Origin: CANMXU01 sp052030545
Lineage (GTDB): Bacteria; Pseudomonadota; Gammaproteobacteria; Enterobacterales; Alteromonadaceae
Assembly: GCF_052030545.1 (NCBI RefSeq)
Contig: NZ_JBPDIH010000016.1
Coordinates: 1-64,000 of the forward strand
Direction: 5' to 3'
DNA length: 64,000 bases
The notes below the pieces were generated by a model. That model was not told the origin of the DNA. It did no database searches and saw only the letters and a list, made by a program, of their open reading frames with translations. Positions 8,823 through 17,405 of the stretch are shown piece by piece (the stretch's first letter is position 1; each line of letters starts with the position of its first letter). The position numbers and the translations under genes are program-made.

Positions 8823-9314
8823 ATGTTAGATCTACTACCCGACTTATTTGACCTTTACCCAGAAAGGCTGCAACTTGCGGCACCTGTTTTTAACAATTAC
8901 GGCGGTAAAACCATCTTTCAAGGAAAAATCGTAACGGTTGACTGCTTTAACGATAACTCGCGCGTTAAAGAGCTAGTTGCCACCGATGGGCATGGCAAAG
9001 TGATGGTTGTTAACGGCAAAGGGAGTATGACCAATGCTTTACTTGGCGACATGCTCGCCGAAAAAGCAGTAGCCAATGGCTGGCAAGGTATCGTAATTAA
9101 TGGCTGTATTCGTGATGCTGGCACGATTGCCACATTACCTATAGGGGTAAAAGCCTTAGCTTGTTGCCCAATTAAAACTGAAAAGCTCGGTGTTGGGGAC
9201 GTAAACACAGTCGTGAGCTTTGCAAACCTCACTTTTACTCCAAACGGGTATATTTATGGCGACGCAAACGGGCTTGCGATCAGTGAACAATTACTCGAAT
9301 TACCAAAAAGCTAA
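8823..9314 (+). CDS. rraA: RraA-family protein (RNase E inhibitor or HMG-type aldolase)
   Basis: A 163-residue single-domain protein of the RraA fold. In E. coli RraA binds RNase E and slows mRNA turnover. Related proteins are divalent-metal 4-hydroxy-4-methyl-2-oxoglutarate aldolases or oxaloacetate decarboxylases. Family motifs are PVFNNYGGKTIFQGKIVTV, VVNGKGSMTNALLGDMLAE and VINGCIRDAG. The Arg-Asp pair in GCIRD is the catalytic and metal-binding pair of the aldolases; E. coli RraA has VRQ there. An enzymatic role is therefore possible and the rraA name is provisional. Confidence 0.85.
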   Translation: MLDLLPDLFDLYPERLQLAAPVFNNYGGKTIFQGKIVTVDCFNDNSRVKELVATDGHGKVMVVNGKGSMTNALLGDMLAEKAVANGWQGIVINGCIRDAGTIATLPIGVKALACCPIKTEKLGVGDVNTVVSFANLTFTPNGYIYGDANGLAISEQLLELPKS

Positions 9315-9402
9315 GCTAAAACAAATTTTATTTGCTAATAACGTGTTATAAATAGAGCCATAATAACAATGTTATAACGCACTTATTGTCAGAGCTAAGC
9401 AA

Positions 9403-10368
9403 ATGAAATATTTTCCTGTTTTCCTAGATGCGACCAAAATTGCTGCCATGGTTGTCGGCGGCGGCGACGTTGCTGCCCGTAAAATTGAATTATTATTAAA
9501 AACCACCACAAATATCACGGTGATGGCCAAAGCATTATCACCAAGTGTTGAACGTTTGGTGAATGTTCACCAATTGACATGGCTAAAACACAACTATCAA
9601 ACCGGTCATTTAAGCAATATTAACCTTGTAATCGCGGCCACCGACGACAGTGAAGTTAATAAATCGGTATACGAAGAAGCAACGCCGTTGAACATTTTGA
9701 CCAATGTCGTCGACCAACCAGAGTTATGTACTTATATAACACCCGCTATTATTGATCGCTCCCCGATGATCATTGCCATGTCTAGCTCAGGCAGTGCGCC
9801 AATATTACTGCGCATGTTACGTGAACAAATTGAGCGTATGCTACCTAGCGGTTATGGCAAACTAGCGGATTTTTCATTAAAGTTTAGAGACCATGTCAAA
9901 GCGCGCGTAAAAAGCATACGTAATCGCAGAACCTTTTGGGAAAACACATTACGAGGACCAATTGGTGAAGCTATTTTACAAGGCAAATCAACCCAAGCAG
10001 AGCAGCAACTAATTGCCAGCATTAAAGATAAAATTTCGCCACCTGAAGGTGAGATTGTTTTTATTCATACCTTAACGGGCGAGCCTGATCATTTAACCTT
10101 ACAAGCCCATCGTGAAATGCAATTTGCTGATGCCGTGTTTTACGACCAAGACGTTAATGTTGACCTTATTGAATACGCAAGGCGTGATGCAGATAAATAT
10201 CCGCAAGATATTCCTGCGAGCACCTTGGTGAACTTTCAACATGCTATCGAACTCGCAGAAAAGGGACAAAAAGTGATTTATTTATTGGCTGGTCATCAAG
10301 AGTTACCACACAACTCTGCACTATTAATGAGCAAAGTTAACAGCAAAGAGCTGGTAAATGGGGCTTAA
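9403..10368 (+). CDS. Siroheme synthase-like: precorrin-2 dehydrogenase/ferrochelatase with vestigial SUMT domain
   Basis: Residues 1-215 match the CysG N-terminal half (CysG-B/Met8p-like). They show an NAD-binding GGGDVAARK motif, LVIAATDDSEVN, the conserved Asp in NVVDQPEL, and IIDRSPMIIAMSSSGSAP. This half oxidises precorrin-2 and inserts iron to make siroheme. Residues about 215-321 resemble only the start of the SUMT methyltransferase half (GEPDHLTLQAHREMQFADAV, YARRDADKYP). The SAM-loop GAGPGDP has become HTLTGEP and the protein ends where CysG continues for about 150 residues. Uroporphyrinogen methylation must be supplied elsewhere. Confidence 0.88.
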   Translation: MKYFPVFLDATKIAAMVVGGGDVAARKIELLLKTTTNITVMAKALSPSVERLVNVHQLTWLKHNYQTGHLSNINLVIAATDDSEVNKSVYEEATPLNILTNVVDQPELCTYITPAIIDRSPMIIAMSSSGSAPILLRMLREQIERMLPSGYGKLADFSLKFRDHVKARVKSIRNRRTFWENTLRGPIGEAILQGKSTQAEQQLIASIKDKISPPEGEIVFIHTLTGEPDHLTLQAHREMQFADAVFYDQDVNVDLIEYARRDADKYPQDIPASTLVNFQHAIELAEKGQKVIYLLAGHQELPHNSALLMSKVNSKELVNGA

Positions 10369-10488
10369 GTGGATTGAATTGTCGCTATCTGGCGTACTTT
10401 TAAACAGAAATAAATATTTTTATTGATCCGACGGACATTCTCTTTTAGGATGATTTGAAATAACAATAATGCAACAAGGAACAAAAAA

Positions 10489-10764
10489 ATGAATAAAAGT
10501 GAATTAATCGCAAAAATTTCTGAAGGCGCTGAAATTTCAAAGGCTTCTGCTGGTCGTGTTCTTGATAGCTTAATTGCTTCAGTAACCGAAGAATTAGCAA
10601 ACGGTGGTGATGTTGCTTTAGTAGGTTTTGGTACTTACAAAGTTAGCGAACGTGCAGCACGCACAGGTCGTAACCCACAAACCGGTGCTGAGATCCAAAT
10701 CGCAGCAGCTAAAGTACCTACTTTCAAAGCAGGTAAAGCATTAAAAGATGCTTGTAACGCTTAA
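10489..10764 (+). CDS. hupA: DNA-binding protein HU (alpha-type)
   Basis: A 91-residue histone-like nucleoid protein that binds and bends DNA as a dimer. It has the classic HU pattern: MNKSELIAKISEGAEISK, LVGFGTYKV, the DNA-binding arm with GRNPQTG, and FKAGKALKDA at the end. The start has a good AAGGA site (about 10476). The gene is monocistronic with its own terminator at 10786. It lies near purHD, as hupA does in enterobacteria; the alpha assignment is by similarity. Confidence 0.95.
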   Translation: MNKSELIAKISEGAEISKASAGRVLDSLIASVTEELANGGDVALVGFGTYKVSERAARTGRNPQTGAEIQIAAAKVPTFKAGKALKDACNA

Positions 10765-10785
10765 TTATATCAACATAATTAACGA

Positions 10786-10813
10786 TAAAAGCCGCTTGTT
10801 AGCGGCTTTTTTA
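10786..10813 (+). terminator. Intrinsic terminator of hupA
   Basis: The stem AAAAGCCGCT/AGCGGCTTTT with a short loop is followed by a run of T, directly after the HU gene. Confidence 0.93.
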
Positions 10814-10965
10814 TTGTCTTGATTTCTTGTCTTAATTTATGACTTTAGTTTCCACAAAGCATCGCCTACCGATAAACGCCCTGCAATTAGCTTAATAAAA
10901 ATAAGCTAACTTTAAGCGGCTAGTTTTTAAAACGATTAGCCTTTAAAACCGTTTGCCCTTAAAAC

Positions 10966-10995
10966 AAAAAAGGCCTTAGCACTACGCTAAAGCCT
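10966..10995 (-). terminator. Probable terminator of the srkA-dsbA operon
   Basis: On the minus strand, AGGCTTTAGC and GCTAAGGCCT form an imperfect stem followed directly by TTTTTTG. It lies about 310 nt beyond the dsbA stop. No gene is evident between 10814 and 11306. Confidence 0.6.
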
Positions 10996-11016
10996 GTCGA
11001 TAAAACAATAGAAGAC

Positions 11017-11290
11017 ACTAGAGCGTGTCGACCTTTACTGTATGTTTTTGCAGCGAATTTTTTACCCTTTATACAAGGCAGAGCGATTGTCGTGTAGTTA
11101 TTCTACATAAATGAGTGATAAAGACTTTATGCTCCTGCAAAGTCACCTTACCCCACATCCATGTGGGGCAACGCAGTAGAAATGGTAAACAAACGCTGTC
11201 CGAAGGATCCATTTAAACGCTTCCTGCTCTTTATGCCTTCAAGTTAGTGCCGCGATCAGAAAGCGTTTAAATTGGACTAAATTCATACCA
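11017..11290. repeat. Non-coding element with several inverted repeats
   Basis: About 270 bp between HU and dsbA have no credible reading frame but several palindromes. These are CCCCACATCCATGTGGGG (11150-11167), GTAGTTATTCTAC (11094-11106), and a longer inverted pair around 11209-11226 and 11257-11275 (CATTTAAACGCTT versus AAGCGTTTAAATT). The ACATCCATGT core is shared with the fis-purH repeats and with the MITE copy at 44962. It may be a dispersed intergenic element, but no second copy is present in this window. Confidence 0.4.
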
Positions 11291-11306
11291 CAAAGATCAA
11301 CACGGT

Positions 11307-11939
11307 CTAATCTAATGTTAATAAGTGCTGTACTAAGTTATTTAAATCTTGCTCAACATTTTTTCTATCAAGTGCGCCATTGTTAATACGGTACTTACCA
11401 TTAACAACAATGGTAGGAACACCGGTAATCGCACGTGTTTTGGTTAATTTTTCTTGGTGCCTTTTCATTGATTTTGCTTTGTTGTTAACACTAAAGCTCT
11501 TCATTAATTTATCAACTTCTTCACCGTCAGCGCCGTTTAAAACAAAAACGTTACGCAGGTCTTTTTCTGAAGTAATGCTGGCACGTTGTACTTGAATATA
11601 GTTAAACATTGCCGTCATTAACTTTTTCTCCATGCCTAGCTGTTGTGCTACAACTAAACCTTTTGATAAAAGCTGCTGAATTTGCGGCGAAGCGCCACGT
11701 AAAAAATCAACATGGTTATATTCAAATGTAACGCCTTCAGGCAACTGCTTTTTAACTTGAGCAACTAAAGGTTCAAAACTACGACAGTGTGGGCAATAAA
11801 ATGAAAAGTATTCACGCACTTCTGGTTTTTTCGACTGAACTTCACTTACTTTTGTATATTGTTTGCCTTCGGTATACGGAGCGGCTTGGACAAACAAAGG
11901 CATCATCATGATAACCATTAAACTGATAAATTTTTTCAT
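11307..11939 (-). CDS. dsbA: Thiol:disulfide interchange protein DsbA
   Basis: A periplasmic oxidase that introduces disulfides into exported proteins. The 210-residue precursor has a signal peptide (MKKFISLMVIMMMPLFVQA). The thioredoxin-fold active site is CPHC (FYCPHCRSFEP) and the cis-proline loop is TGVPTIVVNGKY. The start has a strong AAGGAAC site. It lies 41 bp downstream of srkA, the yihE-dsbA operon known from E. coli. Confidence 0.97.
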   Translation of the reverse strand: MKKFISLMVIMMMPLFVQAAPYTEGKQYTKVSEVQSKKPEVREYFSFYCPHCRSFEPLVAQVKKQLPEGVTFEYNHVDFLRGASPQIQQLLSKGLVVAQQLGMEKKLMTAMFNYIQVQRASITSEKDLRNVFVLNGADGEEVDKLMKSFSVNNKAKSMKRHQEKLTKTRAITGVPTIVVNGKYRINNGALDRKNVEQDLNNLVQHLLTLD

Positions 11940-11980
11940 TTAACTTTTGTTCCTTTAATAAACGTCACTTAAGCCAATAA

Positions 11981-12958
11981 TTAATTAGGCATTAAGCTCA
12001 GGGGAGGTTGCTGTAAAGCTGACATCTGTTCTTTTAACATAAGTATCTGCTGTTCCCAATATTTTTCGCTATCAAACCACGGAAAATTACGAGGAAATGC
12101 AGGATCTCGCCAACGCTTGCATAACCAAGCCATATAATTCACAAGACGCATCGTTCTTAATGATTCTATCAAAACTAACTGCTTGGGTTCAAATGTAAAA
12201 AATTCATCGTATCCCATCACTAAGGTATCAAGCTGTAAAAGTTGTTGCTCCCTGTCACCCGATAACATCATCCATAAATCTTGAACAGCAGGGCCTGTGC
12301 GACAATCATCCAGGTCAACAAAATGAGGCCCGTCGTCGGTCCACAAAATATTACCTGCATGGCAATCGCCATGTAAGCGAATTTCATTGCTTGGCTGATA
12401 TTGCTCAATGGCAACTTGATTTACTTGGTCAAGAATGGTGAAAAAAGCGGTGTTTAAGCTTTGTGGCACAAAACCTGATTCGGCGATTGATTCTCTGGCT
12501 TGTAACAGCATTTCATCGGTATTAAAGCGTAAACGTGATTGAAACGGTTTTTTCGCTGCAACGGCATGAATGCGTCCGATAAATCGTCCCATCCATTCCA
12601 GCTGATCTAAATTGTCCACTTCAAAGATACGCCCGCCTCGACAAGGGTATACACAAAAATGATAACCTTGATACTCAAATAGCGACTTACCATCAATAAC
12701 AATTGGCGCAACTAGCGGTAATTCCTGCTCAGCTAATTCTAAGGCAAAGTCATGTTCTTCTTGTAATTGTGCTAGCTGCCAACGCTGTGGTCGATAGAAC
12801 TTAGTCACGTATTTAACCAGATTTTCATCATGAAACTGATAGACACGGTTCTCGTAGCTGTTCAGTGCAAGTAAGCCGCTGTCTACGGTAAAACCGACAC
12901 TTTCTAATCCGTCTAAGATTAAATCGGGTGACAGTGAGGTAAAATCAAATACCGACAT
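11981..12958 (-). CDS. srkA: Stress response serine/threonine kinase SrkA (YihE family)
   Basis: A 325-residue APH/choline-kinase-fold protein kinase that counters stress-induced death in E. coli and is Cpx-linked there. Key motifs are the nucleotide-binding strand SYENRVYQF, the lysine in VTKFYRPQRW, the catalytic loop LHGDCHAGNIL and the metal-binding FVDLDDCRTGP. The C-terminus carries the family sequence YMAWLCKRWRDPAFPRNFPW. It is the first gene of the srkA-dsbA operon. Confidence 0.96.
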   Translation of the reverse strand: MSVFDFTSLSPDLILDGLESVGFTVDSGLLALNSYENRVYQFHDENLVKYVTKFYRPQRWQLAQLQEEHDFALELAEQELPLVAPIVIDGKSLFEYQGYHFCVYPCRGGRIFEVDNLDQLEWMGRFIGRIHAVAAKKPFQSRLRFNTDEMLLQARESIAESGFVPQSLNTAFFTILDQVNQVAIEQYQPSNEIRLHGDCHAGNILWTDDGPHFVDLDDCRTGPAVQDLWMMLSGDREQQLLQLDTLVMGYDEFFTFEPKQLVLIESLRTMRLVNYMAWLCKRWRDPAFPRNFPWFDSEKYWEQQILMLKEQMSALQQPPLSLMPN

Positions 12959-13032
12959 GTGCGTGTTTTATCCTTATTAACAATCTAGGCAAATAATTTT
13001 TATAAATACATAAAACGCCATATCTATAAAAA

Positions 13033-13059
13033 AGAAAAGTGCCACTAAGGGCACTTTTC
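13033..13059 (-). terminator. Intrinsic terminator of ccoG
   Basis: GAAAAGTGCC and GGGCACTTTTC form a stem with a short loop, about 40 nt past the ccoG stop codon on the minus strand. Confidence 0.85.
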
Positions 13060-13097
13060 ACAATAAAACAAATGATAAACGAAAAGGCTTAATTGCC

Positions 13098-14537
13098 CTA
13101 ACGTTTATTAAAGAAACGGCTCTTATGCTCTAACACAACTTCACCGTTACTACCCACTTCTTCAATAACAAAATAGATATCAGTCATGTAGCCTGATAAA
13201 TCATAAGGGTCAACTGTTAAGCTCATTGGCAAGGTATAAACTGAAGCAGCTTCTACCGTAACTTCTTGCTCGCCGTTCCACTTCGTGTTTTCAATACCAC
13301 GTACGGACAGTCGATAGACATTTTCTTTTTGTGACTTGTTAAGAATTTTTAAGGTGTAAACATTTTCAATTTCACCGTTTAAATTCTCTTGGGCAAGCTC
13401 GGTGCGGTCACGAATGATTTCAAGCGACATTGGCACACGATTAACAATATCTAGTACTAATAAGGTCACCATCACCACTAACACCACCGCATAACCGACC
13501 AGTTTAGAGCGAATAAAGTGCACTTTTTTACCTGACAATTCATGCTCGGTGGTATAACGAATGAGTCCTTTCGGGTAATTCATCCGCTCCATAACGCCAT
13601 TACAGGCATCAATACATGAGGCGCAGTTAATGCACTCGTATTGCAAACCATTGCGAATATCAATGCCTGTTGGGCAAACTTGCACACATAAATCACAATC
13701 GATACAGTCGCCTAATCCCAATTCTTTCGGGTCTTGTTTACGTCCTCGAGGGCCACGTCCCTCACCTCGTCCTGCATCGTAAGCCACAGTAATGGTATCT
13801 TTATCGAACATCGCCGACTGAAAACGCGCATACGGACACATGTGCAAACACATGATTTCACGCATCCAACCCGCATTACCATAGGTACATAAGGTAAAAA
13901 ACAATACGCTAGAAACCGCGGCAAAAGACGCATTAAAGGTGAAAAAATCGATAAATAGATCTTGGATCGGTGTGAAAAAGCCGGCAAAGGTTAATGCCGT
14001 CAGTAAAGACACCATTAACCAAGAGAAGTGCTTTAATGACTTACGCCAGAATTTATTAAAGCTCATTGGCAAGCTATCAAGCTTTTTACGTTGGTTGGCG
14101 GTACCTTCAATTTTTTCTTCGAACCAAATAAAAATAAAGGTCCAAACGGTTTGCGGACAAAGGTAACCACACCATACTCGACCAAGAAAGGTGGTCACAA
14201 AGAAGAGTAAAAATGCACCAACGATGAAGATCCACGCTAATAAGGTTAAGTCTTGCGGCCACAAGGTTAACGACCAAATGGTAAAACGTTGCTCGGTAAT
14301 ATCAAAAAGCAGTGCTTGGTGACCGTCGTATCTCAGCCAAGGTAAAGCGGCAAAAGCGACCATAAAAAATAAATTCATGTAACGGCGGACGCGGGTAAAG
14401 AAGCCTGTGATCTTTCGCACATAAATTGCGTCGCTAGGACTAAAGTTACGTGTTACTGGTTCAGCAGGTTGATGTACTTTAATATTTTTTACGGGAATTT
14501 TTGCAGAGGGTTTTCTCTGCTTTTCATCAGAGTTCAC
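13098..14537 (-). CDS. ccoG: Cytochrome c oxidase accessory protein CcoG (FixG/RdxA)
   Basis: A membrane iron-sulfur protein required for assembly of cbb3-type oxidase; it is proposed to handle copper reduction. The GTG at 14537 is preferred because AAGGA lies 6 nt upstream; the in-frame ATG at 14558 has no ribosome site. N-terminal membrane segments contain YLCPQTVW and CLHMCPYARFQ. A double 4Fe-4S ferredoxin region (CIDCDLCVQVCP, then CINCASCIDAC) follows. A further membrane helix and a periplasmic Ig-like C-terminal domain complete the 479 residues. The cco structural genes are not in this window. Confidence 0.95.
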   Translation of the reverse strand: MNSDEKQRKPSAKIPVKNIKVHQPAEPVTRNFSPSDAIYVRKITGFFTRVRRYMNLFFMVAFAALPWLRYDGHQALLFDITEQRFTIWSLTLWPQDLTLLAWIFIVGAFLLFFVTTFLGRVWCGYLCPQTVWTFIFIWFEEKIEGTANQRKKLDSLPMSFNKFWRKSLKHFSWLMVSLLTALTFAGFFTPIQDLFIDFFTFNASFAAVSSVLFFTLCTYGNAGWMREIMCLHMCPYARFQSAMFDKDTITVAYDAGRGEGRGPRGRKQDPKELGLGDCIDCDLCVQVCPTGIDIRNGLQYECINCASCIDACNGVMERMNYPKGLIRYTTEHELSGKKVHFIRSKLVGYAVVLVVMVTLLVLDIVNRVPMSLEIIRDRTELAQENLNGEIENVYTLKILNKSQKENVYRLSVRGIENTKWNGEQEVTVEAASVYTLPMSLTVDPYDLSGYMTDIYFVIEEVGSNGEVVLEHKSRFFNKR

Positions 14538-14675
14538 AGCTAATCCTTGATATATCAATAAAGCGATTAAATTATAATGAAATTACGAACGAATAGTTAT
14601 TATTTTCTCAATGATAATGTATTGTTTAATAAAATTGATTATCCTAGTGCTATACGTCACATTATAAGACAAATT

Positions 14676-15032
14676 ATGAAGAATTTATTGATCTTAATCG
14701 TCGCCATTGCTGTATTTTTGCACTTTAACCCACAGCCAGAGTTAGAAGGCAAATTTGAAGAGTATAAAGAAAAGATTTTAGCGACATTTTCAGATGCCAC
14801 AGATACCAAAATAAAATTGAAAACCGATAAAATTTATCAAGATTTATCGGCCGATTTTAATCGTTTTTCAGATAAAGAAATCGAACAAATAAAACAGTTA
14901 TCTGCTAACCGAACAGCTGTGAAAGATTTTTATAGTGAATATTGTTTTGCTGAAAAAGGGCATGCAGTTTTTCACTCAGCTAATTTGAAAAAAGTGTGTG
15001 AAACCATTAACAAATACCAAGCACTTTTATAA
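14676..15032 (+). CDS. Small membrane-anchored or exported protein of unknown function
   Basis: The ATG at 14676 gives 118 residues starting with a hydrophobic segment (MKNLLILIVAIAVFLHFNP), followed by a charged, helical, Lys/Glu-rich region. Two cysteines (YCFAEKG and KVCETINKY) lie near the C-terminus and could pair by a disulfide in the periplasm. A longer reading from 14577 lacks an export signal at its start. It is divergent from ccoG with about 140 bp between. The family is not recognised. Confidence 0.6.
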   Translation: MKNLLILIVAIAVFLHFNPQPELEGKFEEYKEKILATFSDATDTKIKLKTDKIYQDLSADFNRFSDKEIEQIKQLSANRTAVKDFYSEYCFAEKGHAVFHSANLKKVCETINKYQALL

Positions 15033-15070
15033 CCACGCCCTTTAACCTTCACCAATCAACAAATAACAAC

Positions 15071-16432
15071 TTATGCCGATAAGCGCGCAATTAATTGACT
15101 AAATTTTTGTGCGCTTTGTTTGGCAAGCGGGTGTTGCTGATTAATCACTTGCCATTGCCCGTTCACCATCACATCTTGCACATGGTTGCTTTGGCTCGCA
15201 AACACTAAACTATCAATTACGAATTTATCTTCTTTAGCAAACAAAGCCGTTTTTGTATTATCTAACACTAATAAATCAGCTTGTTTACCAACCGCCAACT
15301 CACCCACATTAGCACTGGTGCTTTGCGCGCCTCCTAAAGCAGCCTTGGTCCACAAATTCAAACCTACTGAGGCTTGTTCATTATTTGCCAATACTGCACG
15401 TTGCTGGCGAATAAGTCGCTGGCTGTATTCAAGCCAACGTAACTCTTCAATTGGATTGACTGAAATATGGCTGTCTGAACCTATGGCGATAACGCCTTGG
15501 TCTTGTAAAAATTCCGTGGTTGGAAAAATACCATCACCTAGATTCGCCTCAGTTGTTGGGCAAATACCGGCGACAGCTTGTGTTTTTGCAATCGCTTGGC
15601 GCTCTTGTTCATTAATATGAGTGGCGTGAATTAAACACCAATGTTTATCAAGTTCAACATGGTTATGTAACCACTGAACTGGGCGCTGACCATAATGCGC
15701 TAAACAATCATTAACTTCTTGTTGCTGTTCAGCAATATGAATATGAATAGGTGCTTTTCTGTCTAGTTGGCGAACAAAATTGACCACAGCGTGCAAACCT
15801 TGTTCATCTACTGCACGCAAAGAATGAGGGGCAATGCCGACATTCGTATTAGGGTATGTTTTACTTAAAGTAAAACATTGCTCAACCAGTTGGTTAAAGT
15901 CTTCGGTGGCATGGATAAAACGTTTTTGCCCATCTGTTGGCGGCTTAGCGCCAAAGCCACTGAATTGATAAAATACCGGTAATAAAGTTAGGCCTATGCC
16001 TGAATTTTGTGCCGCTGAAAAAATCGCTTTCGCCATTGCCGCATCATTTTTGCATTCGCCTTGCACGTTATGATGAAGATAATGAAATTCTGCCACGCGA
16101 GTATAACCTGCAGTTAGCATTTCAATATAAAGCTGTTCGGCGATCACTTGCACATCTTGTTCACTTAACTGATCAAGAAATTTATACATGATGTTACGCC
16201 AGGTCCAAAAACTGTCTTGCCCTTCACTGCCCTGCTCGCTAAAACCTGCAAATGCACGTTGAAAAGCGTGAGAATGACAATTAACCATGCCGGGGATCAC
16301 CGGTCCTTGAGCAACTTCAGCGCCTGCAACAGAACCAGAGGCAATATCTGTAATAACCCCGTCTTCTATGGTAAGGGTTTGGTTACTATGCCAACCCGTT
16401 GATAACAATATTTTTTCAGCAAAAAGCTTCAT
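15071..16432 (-). CDS. hutF: Formimidoylglutamate deiminase
   Basis: HutF hydrolyses N-formimino-L-glutamate to N-formyl-L-glutamate plus ammonia in the five-step histidine degradation route. This 453-residue amidohydrolase has the metal-binding HxH in PGMVNCHSHAFQRAF, HIHIAEQQQEV, and IGSDSHISVNPIEELRWLEY. The start ATG at 16432 shares one base with the stop codon of hutG (TAATG) and follows GAGGTG, indicating translational coupling. A longer in-frame reading to 16471 lies inside hutG and is not preferred. Confidence 0.95.
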   Translation of the reverse strand: MKLFAEKILLSTGWHSNQTLTIEDGVITDIASGSVAGAEVAQGPVIPGMVNCHSHAFQRAFAGFSEQGSEGQDSFWTWRNIMYKFLDQLSEQDVQVIAEQLYIEMLTAGYTRVAEFHYLHHNVQGECKNDAAMAKAIFSAAQNSGIGLTLLPVFYQFSGFGAKPPTDGQKRFIHATEDFNQLVEQCFTLSKTYPNTNVGIAPHSLRAVDEQGLHAVVNFVRQLDRKAPIHIHIAEQQQEVNDCLAHYGQRPVQWLHNHVELDKHWCLIHATHINEQERQAIAKTQAVAGICPTTEANLGDGIFPTTEFLQDQGVIAIGSDSHISVNPIEELRWLEYSQRLIRQQRAVLANNEQASVGLNLWTKAALGGAQSTSANVGELAVGKQADLLVLDNTKTALFAKEDKFVIDSLVFASQSNHVQDVMVNGQWQVINQQHPLAKQSAQKFSQLIARLSA

Positions 16433-17232
16433 TACGACACCTCTTTGTTTTGTGAAAAGGCAATTAAGCACTCAACTAATTGCTTTAATTTAGGTTTTAC
16501 TTGTTGTGCGAGTTCTTCATCATACTGCAGCGTTTCTTCATCCATGTAGGTGCTTTGCGACAACTCTAATTGCAATGCATGAACATTCTCGTCAGGTTTA
16601 CCGTAAGCACGGGTAATATAGCCACCTTTAAAACGACCATTAACCACTTGGCTATAAGGTGAAAAGTCTAATTGAGTAATCGCAGCAATAAGTGCGGCAC
16701 TGCAGCTATTGCCATTGGCATTACCAAAATTAAAATCAGGCAATTTGCCATCGAAAAAACGTGGTACAGCCGATTTAATTGAGTGCGCCTCTAGCAGTAC
16801 AGCTTGACCATAGTGAGCTTTGATTTCATCGAGTGTTTGCGCTAGCGCTTGATGATAAGGCTGCCAGTAAGTTTTTACCCGACGCTGCTGCTCCGTAATA
16901 TCAGGGTTCATACCGTCAAGGTAAAGTGGCGCTAAATTAAATGCTGTGGTTGGGCATAGTTCAGTATTGTCAGCGCCAGGGTATAAATCGACGCCATTAG
17001 GATCACGATTTAGGTCAATCACATAACGGTTATAGTGCGGAATAATAATGTAGGCGCCCAATGCGTTGGCAAAATCATACAGCCTATCTTTATACCAATC
17101 AGTATCAACGACTGCCCTGCCTTGCTCGGTCATGGTTTTGGCAATATCGTCAGGCAGTGCCTGACCATTGTGGGGCATACTAATCAACAAAGGCACAGAG
17201 CCTTTTATCAAGGTATAGGTTGCAGTCATCAT
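16432..17232 (-). CDS. hutG: N-formylglutamate deformylase
   Basis: HutG hydrolyses N-formylglutamate to glutamate and formate, the last step after HutF. The 266-residue zinc hydrolase has family motifs PLLISMPHNGQ, VIDLNRDPNGVDLYP and LEAHSIKSAVPRFFDG. A GTG directly upstream (17235) and a second ATG at 17229 are alternative starts. It is the first gene of the hutG-hutF operon and its upstream region carries a HutC-like operator. hutH, hutU and hutI are not in this window. Confidence 0.95.
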   Translation of the reverse strand: MMTATYTLIKGSVPLLISMPHNGQALPDDIAKTMTEQGRAVVDTDWYKDRLYDFANALGAYIIIPHYNRYVIDLNRDPNGVDLYPGADNTELCPTTAFNLAPLYLDGMNPDITEQQRRVKTYWQPYHQALAQTLDEIKAHYGQAVLLEAHSIKSAVPRFFDGKLPDFNFGNANGNSCSAALIAAITQLDFSPYSQVVNGRFKGGYITRAYGKPDENVHALQLELSQSTYMDEETLQYDEELAQQVKPKLKQLVECLIAFSQNKEVS

Positions 17233-17244
17233 CACTCACTTTAA

Positions 17245-17256
17245 TTGTATATACAA
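17245..17256. promoter_or_regulatory. HutC-like operator upstream of hutG
   Basis: TTGTATATACAA is a perfect 12-bp palindrome, 12 bp before the hutG start. HutC (GntR family) sites are described as having a TGTA-N2-TACA core, which this matches exactly. It predicts induction of hutGF by urocanate through HutC. No hutC gene is in the window. Confidence 0.7.
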
Positions 17257-17405
17257 GTTGCGACTAATTTATCACGCCAGCACCACTGTCAGCAATGCAA
17301 TTCAAGTTTTTTGCCTTGTTAAAACTGTAAAGTTAAAAAACTAATTGCCGCCTATGCTGCGATAGCATACTGTAAGTGTAAGCAATATTTTTCATCTAAA
17401 CTCTT

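Noticed and set aside
13712..13987. 91-codon alternative frame inside ccoG
   Set aside because: Out of frame within the iron-sulfur coding region; no independent support.
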